Assembly (NCBI RefSeq): GCF_014837155.1
Contig: NZ_JACYHA010000001.1
Span: 186,001 to 250,000 of the forward strand
Length of the DNA stretch: 64,000 nucleotides
Reading direction: 5' to 3'
Source: Litchfieldia stipae
GTDB lineage: Bacteria; Bacillota; Bacilli; Bacillales; Bacillaceae_L
The notes under the pieces were generated by a model. That model was given only the letters and a program-made list of their open reading frames with translations. It was not told the DNA's origin and searched no databases. Numbering within the stretch: position 1 is the stretch's first letter; each line of letters begins with the position of its first letter. Made by a program: the position numbers and the translations under genes. Positions 30,547-41,834 of this stretch are shown piece by piece.

Positions 30547-33500
30547 TATACATTCACTTCTTTCATTAAAAAGTCTTGTTTCTTCCACTCCTGGATAGAA
30601 CAAATCGAGAATTCTTTATTTGATAAGGCTTGTAAAAACACCGTAATCAGCTCCATATTTGTAAAAACCTGTACTCGATGTTTGCTTGCGATCAGTCTGT
30701 TTTTCTTCGTATCCTGTAACTCTCCTAAATTAAAATAAGCCAATGCATTTTCACTCTTGATCCACTCATTTAAATCTGTCCCCATTATTGCCTTTAGTCC
30801 TAATGACTCCAGACTTTCTATTATGGTTTCTAACACTTCTTTTGGTAGGTCCTCGGTATAATCGATATACACTTCATGACATGTTGATTTACTTTCTAAA
30901 TACTGATGAAATACTTTCAAGTATGCTTCTTCCTTCGTTTTTGCAATACTAATTCCCTCACCCGTTGATTTCATTTCAGGTCCTACAAGAGGATCTCCAC
31001 CAATTTTGTGAGTTGAGAACACTGGATATTTTGCTGTAACAAACGACGGATCTTGAAGAATACCAGTATGTTTAACGAGTTTCGTTAATTTGTTACCTAA
31101 CAATAATTTAGTTGCAAGCTGGACCATTGGCACACCTGTTACTTTACTGACAACTGGTACTGTTCTACTTGCTCGTGGATTTACTTCAAGTACATAGATG
31201 GTTCCTTCATGTAACACAAATTGAATATTCATTAATCCAACGAATTCAAGCTTTTTCACAATGCTTTGTGCATACTTTTCAATTAATTGTTTATCGTTAT
31301 CGGTTAAAGAAACCGCTGGTAGTATTGCATGGCTATCACCAGAATGAACACCTGCTTTTTCAATATGCTCTACGATTGTAGGTATAAGAATGCTTTCTCC
31401 ATCTGCTATTAAATCAACTTCAACTTCCATTCCAGGTGCATAAGCATCGATTAAAATAGGAAAACCAATTTCAGTTTGACTTTCAATAAATGATAATAAG
31501 TCGAAATCGGTTGCAATCACTACCATCCCTTTCCCACCAATTACATAAGATGGTCTAATTAGAATGGGAAATCCTAATTCATTAGCCATGCTGATTAGCT
31601 GTTTTTGGTTCATCGCTATTTTTCCAGGTAGATGTGGGACTTCAATATCTTCTAACAGCTTGTAAAAACGATCACGATCCTCAAGCTGATCAATCACATC
31701 ATCAGTAATACCTAAAAGAGTTAACCCAGCTTGCTCCAAATCCTTTGCTAAATTGATAGCAGTTTGACCTCCATATTGAACCAATACTTTTGAAACATTC
31801 TCAGCCTCAATCACATTCAGAACATCCTCTAATGTTAAAGGCTCAAAATAGAGACGATCAGCAATTTCAAAATCCGTGCTTACTGTTTCTGGATTATTAT
31901 TGATCAGAATTGTTTCATAACCTTCTTCTTGAAGCGCTAGAATTCCATGTACTGAGCTATAATCAAATTCTATTCCTTGCCCGATTCGTATTGGACCAGA
32001 ACCAATTATTAGAACCTTCTCATTATCTGTAGGTTCAACCTCACTCTTTCCATAATAGCTTGAATAAAAATAGGAGGTTTGTGATTCGAATTCTGCAGCA
32101 CATGTGTCTACCATGCGATAGCTTGGAATCACTCCAAATGCTTTTCGTTTCTCTCTAAATTTAAATTCAGAGACACCTAACATAGATGACAAATATCCGT
32201 CCGTAAAGCCTTTTTCCTTCACTTCCCTCATAAGTTCCACTGTTATATCTTCAAATGTAGTTAATTTCACTTTTCTTTCTAATTCAACTAATATGTGAAA
32301 GCTTTGTAAGAAGAACAAATCAATGGAAGTCATCTCATGGATCAAATCAATTGATACACCACGTCTTAGCAATTCGATGATTGCAAAGAATCGACTCTCA
32401 GATCCCTTTTTCATGAGGCCAAATAATGCTTCATCTGTTTTAGATATAACCTTCTGTAGCGTGATTCCATCATTATCGCTCTCTAACGATGAAACTGCTT
32501 TTTGAATGGCTCTTTCAAGATTGGTGTCGATTGCCATCACTTCTCCAGTAGCTTTCATTTGAGTTCCTAAAGTATGTTCAACATACGGGAACTTATCAAA
32601 TGGAAACCTCGGAAATTTCACTACTACATAATCTAAGGCTGGTTCAAAGCTAGCATAGGTGCCACCTGTTACAGGATTAATAATTTCATCAAGTGTATAT
32701 CCTACTGCAAGCTTTGCTGCAATTTTAGCAATTGGGTAGCCTGTTGCTTTTGAAGCCAATGCTGATGAACGACTAACCCGTGGATTTACCTCAATTAAAT
32801 AATACTTTTTACTTTTTGGATCAAGTGCGAATTGTATATTACATCCACCTATAATCCCTAGAGCTGATATAATTTTTATCGATGCTGAACGAAGCATTTG
32901 ATATTCAACATCTGTTAATGTTTGTGAAGGGGCAACAACGATTGAATCACCAGTGTGAACTCCAACTGGATCAATATTTTCCATATTACAAATCGTAATA
33001 CAAGTATCATTATGATCTCTCATGACTTCATACTCGACTTCCTTGAAGCCTGCGATACTACGTTCAATTAAACATTGGGTAATCGGACTTTCATCTAAGC
33101 CACCCTTAACTAGCTCTTTAAATTCTTCAATTGTTTCTGCAATTCCGCCACCTGTCCCCCCTAGTGTATAGGCTGGACGAATAATTAATGGAAGACCTAC
33201 TTCATCTGCAAATTTAAGCGCCTCATTCACCGTGTGAACAATCTGACTCTCAGGAACAGGCTCAGATAACTCATGCATTAGCTGTCGGAATTCTTCGCGA
33301 TCTTCCCCTTTTTTTATTGATTCAATGGGTGTGCCTAAAAGTTTTACATGAAATTTATTTAACACTCCTGCTTCATGTAATTGAAAAGTTAGATTTAATC
33401 CTGTTTGACCACCAAGTGTGCCTATTAATCCATCGGGTCTTTCTTTTTTGATGATTTTTTCAAGGCTCTTCACCGTTAATGGTTCAAAGTAAACAACGTC

Positions 33501-33683
33501 AGCATTTACTTCATCTGTCATAATTGTTGCTGGATTATTGTTTACCAAAATTACCTTATAACCTTCTTCTTTAAGTGCACGGCACCCTTGAGTACCTGAA
33601 TAATCAAACTCAGCTGCCTGACCGATGACAATCGGGCCAGAACCTATAACTAGAATTGATTGTATCGAGCTATCTTTAGGCAT
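30546..33683 (-). CDS. carB: Carbamoyl-phosphate synthase large subunit (arginine-linked)
   Basis: Makes carbamoyl phosphate from bicarbonate, ATP and ammonia delivered by CarA. 1045 residues. Two homologous ATP-grasp halves are visible, each starting with a nucleotide-fold motif ([19 protein letters not shown] and [19 protein letters not shown]), followed by a short allosteric C-terminus. It overlaps carA by 8 bp and argF by 1 bp. Location inside the arg operon indicates the arginine-specific paralogue. Confidence 0.97.
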   Translation of the reverse strand: MPKDSSIQSILVIGSGPIVIGQAAEFDYSGTQGCRALKEEGYKVILVNNNPATIMTDEVNADVVYFEPLTVKSLEKIIKKERPDGLIGTLGGQTGLNLTFQLHEAGVLNKFHVKLLGTPIESIKKGEDREEFRQLMHELSEPVPESQIVHTVNEALKFADEVGLPLIIRPAYTLGGTGGGIAETIEEFKELVKGGLDESPITQCLIERSIAGFKEVEYEVMRDHNDTCITICNMENIDPVGVHTGDSIVVAPSQTLTDVEYQMLRSASIKIISALGIIGGCNIQFALDPKSKKYYLIEVNPRVSRSSALASKATGYPIAKIAAKLAVGYTLDEIINPVTGGTYASFEPALDYVVVKFPRFPFDKFPYVEHTLGTQMKATGEVMAIDTNLERAIQKAVSSLESDNDGITLQKVISKTDEALFGLMKKGSESRFFAIIELLRRGVSIDLIHEMTSIDLFFLQSFHILVELERKVKLTTFEDITVELMREVKEKGFTDGYLSSMLGVSEFKFREKRKAFGVIPSYRMVDTCAAEFESQTSYFYSSYYGKSEVEPTDNEKVLIIGSGPIRIGQGIEFDYSSVHGILALQEEGYETILINNNPETVSTDFEIADRLYFEPLTLEDVLNVIEAENVSKVLVQYGGQTAINLAKDLEQAGLTLLGITDDVIDQLEDRDRFYKLLEDIEVPHLPGKIAMNQKQLISMANELGFPILIRPSYVIGGKGMVVIATDFDLLSFIESQTEIGFPILIDAYAPGMEVEVDLIADGESILIPTIVEHIEKAGVHSGDSHAILPAVSLTDNDKQLIEKYAQSIVKKLEFVGLMNIQFVLHEGTIYVLEVNPRASRTVPVVSKVTGVPMVQLATKLLLGNKLTKLVKHTGILQDPSFVTAKYPVFSTHKIGGDPLVGPEMKSTGEGISIAKTKEEAYLKVFHQYLESKSTCHEVYIDYTEDLPKEVLETIIESLESLGLKAIMGTDLNEWIKSENALAYFNLGELQDTKKNRLIASKHRVQVFTNMELITVFLQALSNKEFSICSIQEWKKQDFLMKEVNV

Positions 33684-34752
33684 ACTGTTTTTCTCTCCTT
33701 ACATTTGACAAGCTGTCAATAAAATCATCGAAAATCCAACTACTATCGATAGGTCCAGGATGTGCTTCTGGATGGAATTGGACTGAAACAATCGGTAAAG
33801 ATTGATGGACAATTCCTTCAATCGAATGATCGTTCACATTTTTAAAGCGTGCTTTTAAACTTGTTTCTTTTAAGCTAGACTCATCAACTACATAGCTATG
33901 ATTTTGAGACGTAATAAATACTTTCCCCTTTTTTGCATCATATACTGGTTGATTCGCACCACGATGACCAAATCTCAATTTCTTTGTATCTGCTCCAAAT
34001 GCTAATGCGACTAATTGATGACCTAAGCAAATAGCTAGTGTTGGAAAATGACTAATTGTTTTTTTTATCATTGGAATATATTCCTTTAGTTGTTTGGGAT
34101 CACCAGGTCCATTAGATAACACAATTCCATCAGGCTGTAGCTCACATACTTCCTCATAAGTTGTTTGGTATGGCACAACAGTCACCGTACAATCACGCTC
34201 TACTAATGATTCGATAATTGATTTTTTACATCCAAAATCGAATAAAACGATATGTTTCGTCCCACGTCCATATGAAACTTGTTGTTTCGTGGATACCTCT
34301 GAAACAGGAAATTTTTCAATTGAATCTGTTTGAATCGTCTCTGTATTTACGTTACCGATATAACCCTTCATTGTCCCATGATTTCTTATTTGCTTCACAA
34401 CAGACCTTGTATCCACATGGGATAATAAGGGAATATCCCACTTCTCGAGATATTCTTTCAATGAATACTTCGCCTCATAATGAAAGGTTGTATTCTTACA
34501 TTCTAGTACGATGACCCCAGCTACATGGGGCTTTTTGCTTTCAAAATCATCTTTATTAATTCCGTAGTTTCCTATCAACGGATACGTAAATACAACAATT
34601 TGATCCTTGTAGGATGGATCTGTCAAAACCTCTTGATACCCTGTCATACCTGTATAAAAAACAACCTCACCTTCAAATTGTTCCAATGCCGAAGAAGTTG
34701 TTAATTGTCCTTCAAATTTCATGCCATTCTCTAAAAATAGATAACCATTCAC
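33676..34752 (-). CDS. carA: Carbamoyl-phosphate synthase small subunit (glutaminase)
   Basis: Class I glutamine amidotransferase that hydrolyses glutamine and passes ammonia to CarB. About 358 residues when started at the GTG at 34752 (MNGYLFLENG), which has GAGGTGG upstream; a GTG at 34761 lies inside that site. Catalytic Cys in AICLGHQL, His/Glu in QFHPEAHPGP. Unusually short relative to pyrimidine CarA, typical of the arginine type. Confidence 0.95.
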   Translation of the reverse strand: MNGYLFLENGMKFEGQLTTSSALEQFEGEVVFYTGMTGYQEVLTDPSYKDQIVVFTYPLIGNYGINKDDFESKKPHVAGVIVLECKNTTFHYEAKYSLKEYLEKWDIPLLSHVDTRSVVKQIRNHGTMKGYIGNVNTETIQTDSIEKFPVSEVSTKQQVSYGRGTKHIVLFDFGCKKSIIESLVERDCTVTVVPYQTTYEEVCELQPDGIVLSNGPGDPKQLKEYIPMIKKTISHFPTLAICLGHQLVALAFGADTKKLRFGHRGANQPVYDAKKGKVFITSQNHSYVVDESSLKETSLKARFKNVNDHSIEGIVHQSLPIVSVQFHPEAHPGPIDSSWIFDDFIDSLSNVRREKQYA

Positions 34753-34814
34753 TGGATCCACCTCGTATAAATATTTGTCTTATAGTATTTTTATTCACTC
34801 GTGTGTAAAAAAAT

Positions 34815-35975
34815 TTATACTGGATGTAAAATATCGAATTTAATCAATTCTGCTTTTATTAATTTAATCGCTTGTTGTATCTCTTCCTTCGTAATCGTCA
34901 AAGGAGGTAACAATCTAATCACATTCGGTCCTGCATTTAGGACTAGCAATCCATTTTCTCTTAGATTTGAGATGATTGGTGACACATCACCATTACAAGC
35001 GATTCCTAACATCAAGCCACAGCCTCTAACTTCTAGCACAGATTCTACTCCAGCTAGTTCATTTTTCAATCCAGTTTTAAGTAACTTCCCTTTTTCATTG
35101 ACTTCATTAAGAAACTCGTCATTAAATATAATGTCTAGTGTAGCTTTTGCTGCTGCTACAGAAATCGGATTTCCACCAAACGTGGAACCATGTACGCCTG
35201 GACCAAATGCTTCCTTCAACTTAGCCTTACCAATCATCGCTCCAATTGGGAGACCGCTTCCGAGACCTTTGGCAACCGTAATAATATCTGGTGAGAGATT
35301 AAAATGTTGATATGCAAAAGGTTTCCCAGTTCGACCAATTCCTGTTTGAACTTCATCGATGATAAATAGTGCACCATATTGCTTACATAGTACTTCAACA
35401 CTTGTTAAGAATTCTGGTTGCGCTGGGATTACCCCACCTTCACCCTGGATGACTTCAATGAGAACAGCAGCTACAGAATCATCCATCACAGAAGCTAATC
35501 CATCACTATCGTTATATTGAAGATACGTAAACTCCTGTAATAATGGGCCAAAACCTGAATGAATTTTCTCTTGACCAGTTGCCGACATCGTAGCAAATGT
35601 TCTTCCATGAAAGGATTGTTTAAATGTGATAATCTTTGACTTCCCAGTATATTTTCTAGCAAGCTTTATTGCAGCTTCATTTGCCTCTGCTCCACTATTG
35701 CAGAAAAACACGGCATCTCCAGCACTATGCTCTACAAGCATTTTGGCAAGCGTTTGTTGGGGCTCTTGATGGTATAGATTTGATACATGCCAGTATTGGT
35801 CGAGCTGTTCTAGGATGGCTTGTTGTACCTTTTGATGACGATTTCCTAAATTGTTTACTGCAATTCCTGATACAAAGTCAAGGTATTCATTGCCTTGATC
35901 ATCAATGATTTTTGACCCTTCTGCTGAAACAACATTTACATTCCACCGATTATAGGTTGCAAACAAGCTATCCAT
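34815..35975 (-). CDS. argD: Acetylornithine aminotransferase
   Basis: PLP-dependent class III transaminase converting N-acetylglutamate semialdehyde to N-acetylornithine. 386 residues. PLP pocket [30 protein letters not shown] and the Schiff-base Lys in [13 protein letters not shown] are recognisable. The ATG overlaps the argB stop as TGATG and is preceded by GGAGG. Confidence 0.96.
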   Translation of the reverse strand: MDSLFATYNRWNVNVVSAEGSKIIDDQGNEYLDFVSGIAVNNLGNRHQKVQQAILEQLDQYWHVSNLYHQEPQQTLAKMLVEHSAGDAVFFCNSGAEANEAAIKLARKYTGKSKIITFKQSFHGRTFATMSATGQEKIHSGFGPLLQEFTYLQYNDSDGLASVMDDSVAAVLIEVIQGEGGVIPAQPEFLTSVEVLCKQYGALFIIDEVQTGIGRTGKPFAYQHFNLSPDIITVAKGLGSGLPIGAMIGKAKLKEAFGPGVHGSTFGGNPISVAAAKATLDIIFNDEFLNEVNEKGKLLKTGLKNELAGVESVLEVRGCGLMLGIACNGDVSPIISNLRENGLLVLNAGPNVIRLLPPLTITKEEIQQAIKLIKAELIKFDILHPV

Positions 35976-36751
35976 CAGACAACCTCCAATTCTCTAAACA
36001 ATTTTGTCCCTGAAAGTGACCCATCAATATGAATAAAGGATGTCTTGCCACTAACGATCATAATTTCATCTAACCCAGCTGACATGGCTGAGAGTGCTGC
36101 TTGCACTTTCGGAATCATACCACCATAGATCGTTCCATCATTTATTAACTCTTGAACCTTCTCAACAGAAACCTCTTCTATCAAACTTCCATTCTTTAAG
36201 ATTCCAGATACATTCGTAACGAATAATAAATGCTTTGCCTTTAGTGCAGCAGCTACACTTGCTGCCACTGTATCAGCGTTAATATTTAATTTTTGACCAG
36301 TTTCCTGCAACCCTAACGGAGCTATGACTGGAATATAATCTAATTCAAGTAAATTTAACAATAGGTCACAATTGACTTCAGTTACTTCTCCAACATGACC
36401 AAGAGAACCTTCATCAATTGGTGTTGCTTTTAACAGTTCACCGTCTACTCCTGATAAGCCAATTGCCTTCAGTCCACTTGTAATAAGTAACGAAACAAGT
36501 TTTTTGTTGACAGAGCCTGCTAATACCATTTCGACAGTTTCAAGAACCTCAGAAGTGGTTTTTCGCAAACCATTAATATACTCATTCGTAATTGAGAGGG
36601 AGTTCAGCATCTGTTCAATTTCTGGGCCGCCTCCGTGAACAATAATGACCTTATTGCCATTCTTCTGTAATTCTTTAATACTTTCAAAGAAATCATTAGT
36701 TAAATCAGCTATAATACTACCACCGCATTTAACGACAATAATATCACTCAT
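35975..36751 (-). CDS. argB: Acetylglutamate kinase
   Basis: Phosphorylates N-acetylglutamate. 258 residues from the ATG at 36751 ([14 protein letters not shown]), seven bases after GGGGGG; an upstream frame to 36784 overlaps argJ. Amino-acid kinase motifs [10 protein letters not shown] and NINADTVAA are present. Lacks an N-terminal helix extension of the arginine-sensitive type, so feedback may act elsewhere. Confidence 0.96.
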   Translation of the reverse strand: MSDIIVVKCGGSIIADLTNDFFESIKELQKNGNKVIIVHGGGPEIEQMLNSLSITNEYINGLRKTTSEVLETVEMVLAGSVNKKLVSLLITSGLKAIGLSGVDGELLKATPIDEGSLGHVGEVTEVNCDLLLNLLELDYIPVIAPLGLQETGQKLNINADTVAASVAAALKAKHLLFVTNVSGILKNGSLIEEVSVEKVQELINDGTIYGGMIPKVQAALSAMSAGLDEIMIVSGKTSFIHIDGSLSGTKLFRELEVV

Positions 36752-36764
36752 ATGTGATCCCCCC

Positions 36765-37997
36765 CTAGGTTCGATAACTCGCATTTATTTTCACATAATC
36801 ATAAGTTAGGTCACAGCCCCATGCCGTACCAGAGGCTTCTCCGAGATGTAAATCAACAACAATTAGAATTTCATCTTTACTCAAATACTCTTTAGCCAGC
36901 TCTTCAGAAAACGTGACTGGCTGGCTACCCTTTAGCATTTCAATATCTCCAATTGAAACATCAACAGTTTCAGGATTAACCTCTGCATCACTATGGCCAA
37001 TGGCTCCGATAATTCTTCCCCAGTTTGCGTCAGTTCCATAGATGGCTGTCTTCACTAAATTAGAGCCTACTATTTTTTTAGCGATAATATTTGCTTCATC
37101 TTTTGTTTTTGCTCCATTGACTCTTACTTCAACAAGCTTTGTAGCTCCTTCTCCATCTCTTGCAATTTGCTTTGCGAGATCTTGAAAGATGTGATGTAAT
37201 CCTGCCTTAAACTTATGCCATTCAGGATGAGTTGGTGAAAGAAATTTGTTTCCCGCTAGCCCACTCGCCATCACTAGAACCGTATCATTTGTTGATGTTT
37301 CACCATCGACTGTGATTTGATTAAATGTAATTTGAGTCATTTCCCCAACGGCCGTTTGAAGATCAGCCGAATCAATTTTTGCATCTGTTGTAATAAATGC
37401 AAGCATCGTTGCCATGTTAGGATGAATCATCCCTGATCCTTTTGCAGCACCACCAAAAGTGATTATCTCTCCATCAATTTCTATTTGATAACATGCTTTC
37501 TTCATCACTAGATCAGTGGTTAGAATAGCGGTTTGAAAAGCCTCGGCTGCTTCTTCTGAGTCAGTCGGCTCTAGCTTTTTTATTCCTGCTGCAATCTTAT
37601 CCATCTGAAGCAGTTCACCAATGACTCCTGTGGAAGAAACTGCCACTAAATGATCTTTGATTCCTAATTGAGTAGCACCAAGATTCCTCATCAGAAAGGC
37701 ATCCTCGAGCCCTTTTTCACCTGTACATGCGTTCGCACAGGCACTATTAACAACAACAGCTTGAAGCTTATGTTCAGTAGCTATACTTTGTTGAGTTACT
37801 TTTAGCGGTGCAGCTTGAAAATGACTCTGAGTATACACGGCTCCACAGCTTGCTGGAACGTCACAAACGATCATTCCTAAATCCTTTTTTTCATATCTTA
37901 ATCCCGCGTGTACACCTGCGGCCTTGAAGCCCTTAGGTGATACAATCGAACCATTTTCGACTTTTGTAATCTGTACATTCTCTCTCACAATAACCAA
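36765..37997 (-). CDS. argJ: Bifunctional ornithine acetyltransferase / N-acetylglutamate synthase
   Basis: Recycles acetyl from N-acetylornithine to glutamate. 410 residues, beginning with TTG at 37997 (AGGGGGAG five bases before). The self-cleavage site ATML with catalytic Thr is in HPNMATMLAF. 17 bp after argC. Confidence 0.95.
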   Translation of the reverse strand: MVIVRENVQITKVENGSIVSPKGFKAAGVHAGLRYEKKDLGMIVCDVPASCGAVYTQSHFQAAPLKVTQQSIATEHKLQAVVVNSACANACTGEKGLEDAFLMRNLGATQLGIKDHLVAVSSTGVIGELLQMDKIAAGIKKLEPTDSEEAAEAFQTAILTTDLVMKKACYQIEIDGEIITFGGAAKGSGMIHPNMATMLAFITTDAKIDSADLQTAVGEMTQITFNQITVDGETSTNDTVLVMASGLAGNKFLSPTHPEWHKFKAGLHHIFQDLAKQIARDGEGATKLVEVRVNGAKTKDEANIIAKKIVGSNLVKTAIYGTDANWGRIIGAIGHSDAEVNPETVDVSIGDIEMLKGSQPVTFSEELAKEYLSKDEILIVVDLHLGEASGTAWGCDLTYDYVKINASYRT

Positions 37998-38014
37998 AAT
38001 ATCTCCCCCTAAGC

Positions 38015-39055
38015 TTACGGAAACACTGGAATTCGATGAAGTCCAGTACGTTCATCAATCCCCATCATGATATTTAAATTTTGAATCGCTTGCCCTGCAG
38101 CACCCTTCACTAGGTTATCTATAACCGATACAATGGTTACTCTTCCTGTTCTGGTATCATAAGTAACGCCAATATCACAAAAATTAGAGCCATATACTTC
38201 CTTTGTATAAGGAAATTCTCCAGGTTGCTTGATCCTTACAAAAGGCTTCCCTTTATAACTTTGATTATATAAATCTAGTAATTTCTCAGTAGTCGTCTCT
38301 TTATCTTTTACATTTGCATAAATAGTTGCCATTATTCCTCTTGTCATTGGAACAAGATGAGTACTAAATGTAATTGAGCTCATATTCCCATTCCAAGATG
38401 CAAGAACTTGTTCTATTTCCGGGATGTGCTGATGCTGATTAACTTTATATATTTTTAGATTTTCATTTATTTCTGTATAGTGTGTTGCCAAAGATGCAGA
38501 CCTCCCAGCACCTGAAACACCAGATTTAGCATCTATAATGATTGATGATTCTTCAACCAATCCAGTTGTAATTAGTGGAGCTAATCCTAATAATGTAGCC
38601 GTTGGGTAACAACCTGGGTTTGAAATAAAATTCGCTTGAGCAATATCTTCTTTGTTCCATTCCGATAAGCCATATACAGCTTTTTTTAAATAGCTAGCAT
38701 CAGCTGGTGTTTTCTTATACCATGTTTGGTATTCATTAGGGTCTTGTAAGCGAAAATCGCCTGATAAATCGATGACCTTCACATTCAAATCAATGAATTC
38801 TATGGCCAAAGTAGATGCAATTCCAGATGGAGTTGCTAAAAATACAACATCCACTTCTTTCGCTATTTTCTCTGGTTCAATTTCACTTAGACTTAATTCA
38901 ATCAGTTCTCCTAAATGTGGATAGATTTCCGTTAATTTCGTACCTGCTTGTGATGATGAATGAATGGATTGAATCGTTACAGTAGGGTGTTGCTCTAACA
39001 GCCTCACTAATTCAATTCCGCTATATCCTGTCACACCTATAATCGCTACCTTCAT
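38015..39055 (-). CDS. argC: N-acetyl-gamma-glutamyl-phosphate reductase
   Basis: NADPH-dependent reductase, first gene of the arginine operon. 346 residues, with N-terminal GVTGYSGIE Rossmann motif and catalytic Cys in SNPGCYPTA. GGAGGAAGG precedes the ATG. Confidence 0.97.
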   Translation of the reverse strand: MKVAIIGVTGYSGIELVRLLEQHPTVTIQSIHSSSQAGTKLTEIYPHLGELIELSLSEIEPEKIAKEVDVVFLATPSGIASTLAIEFIDLNVKVIDLSGDFRLQDPNEYQTWYKKTPADASYLKKAVYGLSEWNKEDIAQANFISNPGCYPTATLLGLAPLITTGLVEESSIIIDAKSGVSGAGRSASLATHYTEINENLKIYKVNQHQHIPEIEQVLASWNGNMSSITFSTHLVPMTRGIMATIYANVKDKETTTEKLLDLYNQSYKGKPFVRIKQPGEFPYTKEVYGSNFCDIGVTYDTRTGRVTIVSVIDNLVKGAAGQAIQNLNIMMGIDERTGLHRIPVFP

Positions 39056-39132
39056 TCCTTCCTCCTAAACCCGAGATCCCTCTCTTTATTTCGTCCAATA
39101 TAAAAAAGGAGATATCCTTTAAATTAGTCTCC

Positions 39133-39173
39133 ATTATAATACTGCATAAAAATAAAATCAATTGTATTTTTAT
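39133..39173 (-). promoter_or_regulatory. argC promoter with putative ArgR/AhrC boxes
   Basis: On the minus strand -35 TTGATT (39156-39161), 17-bp spacer, -10 TATAAT (39133-39138). An inverted repeat ATAAAAAT (39146-39153) / ATTTTTAT (39166-39173) overlaps the spacer and the -35 region. It resembles the AT-rich ARG boxes bound by AhrC/ArgR. Repression by arginine is therefore expected for the whole operon. Confidence 0.6.
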
Positions 39174-39257
39174 AAAATGAGTCAAAAGATTCTCATTAAT
39201 TCCCCTGTAAGATTTCCTTACAAATTATGGTATATATATAACCTTCTTTTCACAAAA

Positions 39258-39285
39258 AAAAGCACTCAAATCGCTTGAGTGCTTT
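39258..39285 (-). terminator. Terminator of the molybdenum cofactor operon
   Basis: Stem AAAGCACTCAA / TTGAGTGCTTT with a six-base loop, followed on the minus strand by eight Ts, just after moaD. Confidence 0.9.
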
Positions 39286-39298
39286 AGACCTGTTTCCT

Positions 39299-39532
39299 TT
39301 AGCCACCACTTACTGGTGGGATTAAAGCCACCGTATCACCATGATTTATCATCTCTTCATCATTTGCATATTCCTCATTAATAGCAAACATAATTTGATC
39401 TACTCTATTTAAACCATAGGTTGTCACTAAATGTTGCTTCAATTCTTTCACTTTTAATGGGGCAATATTTAATTCTAGCTTTTCATGACCAACCACTTCT
39501 TGTAGATGAGCAAAAAATAAGATGTTGATCAT
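39299..39532 (-). CDS. moaD: Molybdopterin synthase small subunit MoaD
   Basis: Ubiquitin-like sulfur carrier, 77 residues, ending in the Gly-Gly tail (PPVSGG) that becomes a thiocarboxylate. Supplies sulfur to MoaE for dithiolene formation. Overlaps moaE by 4 bp (ATGA). Confidence 0.94.
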   Translation of the reverse strand: MINILFFAHLQEVVGHEKLELNIAPLKVKELKQHLVTTYGLNRVDQIMFAINEEYANDEEMINHGDTVALIPPVSGG

Positions 39533-39999
39533 TCTACTCCCTCCTTTTCAGGATACCCCTTTGGATAAGGAGTTGACTCTAGCTGATCACCAATCCACAT
39601 TTCTCCATCCTCCCAATGCTCTTTTTTCCAAATCGGAACGATTTGTTTTATACGCTCAATTGCATATTCATTCGCTTCATATGCATCCTTTCTGTGTGGT
39701 GTTGAGACTGCAATGATCACGGCAATCTCTGAAATTTCTAACCTTCCAATTCGATGAGTAATGGCCGTTCTAGCTTCTGGCCATTTTTCACTTATTTCTT
39801 CACCGATTTTTGTTAATTGTTTTTCTGCCATTGGAATATATGCATCATACTCTAGGTGAAGTGTTCTTTTTCCTTTTGTAAATTCTCTAACAGTACCAAT
39901 GAAAGTTGTTACGGCGCCGGCCTCTGGACGGACTACCTTATTAACAACCGTTTCAATATGTAATGGTTTCTTTGTTATTGTAAATAATTTTTCATTCAT
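39529..39999 (-). CDS. moaE: Molybdopterin synthase large subunit MoaE
   Basis: Catalytic subunit converting precursor Z (cPMP) to molybdopterin with MoaD. 156 residues; FIGTVREFTKGK, HRIGRLEISE and the conserved WKKEHWEDGE stretch are visible. Overlaps mobB by 8 bp. Confidence 0.94.
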   Translation of the reverse strand: MNEKLFTITKKPLHIETVVNKVVRPEAGAVTTFIGTVREFTKGKRTLHLEYDAYIPMAEKQLTKIGEEISEKWPEARTAITHRIGRLEISEIAVIIAVSTPHRKDAYEANEYAIERIKQIVPIWKKEHWEDGEMWIGDQLESTPYPKGYPEKEGVE

Positions 40000-40522
40000 T
40001 GTGATCCCTCACAGCATATTTTATCCAATCAGTAAATTCTTGTAGATTATCCATCGAAAACATCGCAACCTTCTCTAGATCTATTTTTGTATCTTCAAGA
40101 GGGATTGATACTACGATGGCTACTATATTTTGAACGGTCGTTAATAATTCTAAATCGCTTTGTTCTCTAATGATTACTACTTTTGGAAAACTCGCCTGCT
40201 TATATCCTTCAATAATGATTAAATCAAGATCAAGTAGTTGGTAAAACTCGAGAATCTCTTTTAGTTTCCAGGAATCCTTTGACACATGTAACTGCAATGT
40301 CCCGTTGCCTTCAATTGAACTAGCGACAGCCCCAGCCACCCTATGTCTTTCAGTGTCCTTCCCTTTATCACTTATATCAGGTAATCCACCATGTCCATGA
40401 TGTTTAATTGTCCCAATTTTACATCCATCACTTGATAATTCTTCTATAATCTTCTCTATTAATGTTGTTTTTCCGCTGTTTTGATAACCAATAACCTGTA
40501 CAATTGGAATCTTTATGCCCAT
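39992..40522 (-). CDS. mobB: Molybdopterin-guanine dinucleotide biosynthesis protein MobB
   Basis: GTP-binding P-loop protein assisting MobA. About 176 residues from the ATG at 40522 (a GTG two codons earlier sits too close to the GGAAG site). Walker A GYQNSGKTTL at the N-terminus, then KHHGHGGLPD. Start lies inside moeA. Confidence 0.9.
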   Translation of the reverse strand: MGIKIPIVQVIGYQNSGKTTLIEKIIEELSSDGCKIGTIKHHGHGGLPDISDKGKDTERHRVAGAVASSIEGNGTLQLHVSKDSWKLKEILEFYQLLDLDLIIIEGYKQASFPKVVIIREQSDLELLTTVQNIVAIVVSIPLEDTKIDLEKVAMFSMDNLQEFTDWIKYAVRDHNE

Positions 40523-41781
40523 GGCCACAAGCTTCCTTCTTGATCTTCTAATAAGAGGACATCAATCATCATACCTTTTTCAAATCCTCTTGTTCCTCCA
40601 GGTAATTCCATCAATGCATTTGCAGTTGCAATCGAAGACACGATATTTGACTTATCCACTCCACTGGGGAATACCATCACCTTTCCCTTATCAAAGGAAA
40701 TTTTACTTCTAACAAATCGAGTAAAAGGATTTGGTTTCTTGAAATCAGTTCCTAGCTCAGCTCGTATCTTTAATAAGTGTGGATTACTAGAAAATAGTGC
40801 AGTGCGAATAACTGGTCTAACAAATAACTCAAACCCAACATAACAGGCTGAAGGATTTCCTGAAAGCCCAAATAGGAGCTTTCCATTTAGCTGCGCTATG
40901 GTTGTCACACTTCCTGGTCTCATCGCAATTTTGTTAAATAACACTTCTGCTCCTAGCTTCTCATAAATAGCAGGAAGATAGTCATAATCACCAACAGAAA
41001 CTCCACCAGTAGTAATAAATAGATCCACCTCATCAATTGCTGATTTAATTGATTTATAGCAAAGATCAAGATCGTCTGGAAGCTTTCCAAAATATTTTGG
41101 GACAGCTCCTGCTCTTTCAATTTGAGCTATTATCATATGCGAGTTACTATTTCGAATCTTACCAGGTACCAATTCGTCTTCTACATCTAACAACTCGGTG
41201 CCAGTTGCAAATACTCCTACCACTGGTTTTTTTGCAACTTTTACTTTGCTATATCCAAAGGTTGCAAGCAAAGCCTTCACACCAGGGTTAATATAAGACC
41301 CACTTTTCACCAATATAGACCCAGCTTGTGTATCCTCACCTTGAAAGGAGATATTGTCTCCTGAGTTGTATGGTCTCTTAATAGACATGTATTTCTTGCA
41401 ATTATGTTCATATTCTCTAGTTAACTCAAGCATCACGACCGCATCACACTCAGCTGGTATTTGTGCTCCAGTCATGATTCGAATCGCTTGGAAAGAATCG
41501 ACTTTTTTTTCAGAGACAAATCCAGCACCAATTTCGTCAATGATCTCAAATTCAACTTCATTCTCTACATTTGCAGCCACCGAATCTGCTGCACGAATTG
41601 CAAAACCATCATATGGTGAGCGATTAAATGGAGGTACATCATGGGTTGCCTTCAGATCCTCGGCCAGAAATCTTCCATAACATACATCAATTGAAACTTC
41701 TTCAACGAACCCATCACGAGCATAACTTATTACTTTTTTTATCGCTTCTGAAACAGGTATCGGTTTACGCCTTTCTACCAT
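40513..41781 (-). CDS. moeA: Molybdopterin molybdenumtransferase MoeA
   Basis: Inserts molybdenum into MPT-AMP. 422 residues; PPFNRSPYDGFAIRA near residue 50, TGTELL and TTGGVSVGDYDYL in the MoCF-binding domain, and the C-terminal beta-barrel domain. GGAG precedes the ATG at 41781. Confidence 0.95.
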   Translation of the reverse strand: MVERRKPIPVSEAIKKVISYARDGFVEEVSIDVCYGRFLAEDLKATHDVPPFNRSPYDGFAIRAADSVAANVENEVEFEIIDEIGAGFVSEKKVDSFQAIRIMTGAQIPAECDAVVMLELTREYEHNCKKYMSIKRPYNSGDNISFQGEDTQAGSILVKSGSYINPGVKALLATFGYSKVKVAKKPVVGVFATGTELLDVEDELVPGKIRNSNSHMIIAQIERAGAVPKYFGKLPDDLDLCYKSIKSAIDEVDLFITTGGVSVGDYDYLPAIYEKLGAEVLFNKIAMRPGSVTTIAQLNGKLLFGLSGNPSACYVGFELFVRPVIRTALFSSNPHLLKIRAELGTDFKKPNPFTRFVRSKISFDKGKVMVFPSGVDKSNIVSSIATANALMELPGGTRGFEKGMMIDVLLLEDQEGSLWPWA

Positions 41782-41834
41782 CGTATTCTCCTCTCTAACT
41801 CTATACTTTCTACTAATAGTGGGATATTGAAGAG

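Noticed and set aside
39102-39132. Attenuator hairpin in the argC leader
   Set aside because: The stem (GGAGA/TCTCC plus T6) starts at or before the expected transcription start from the TTGATT/TATAAT promoter, so its 5' arm would not be transcribed.
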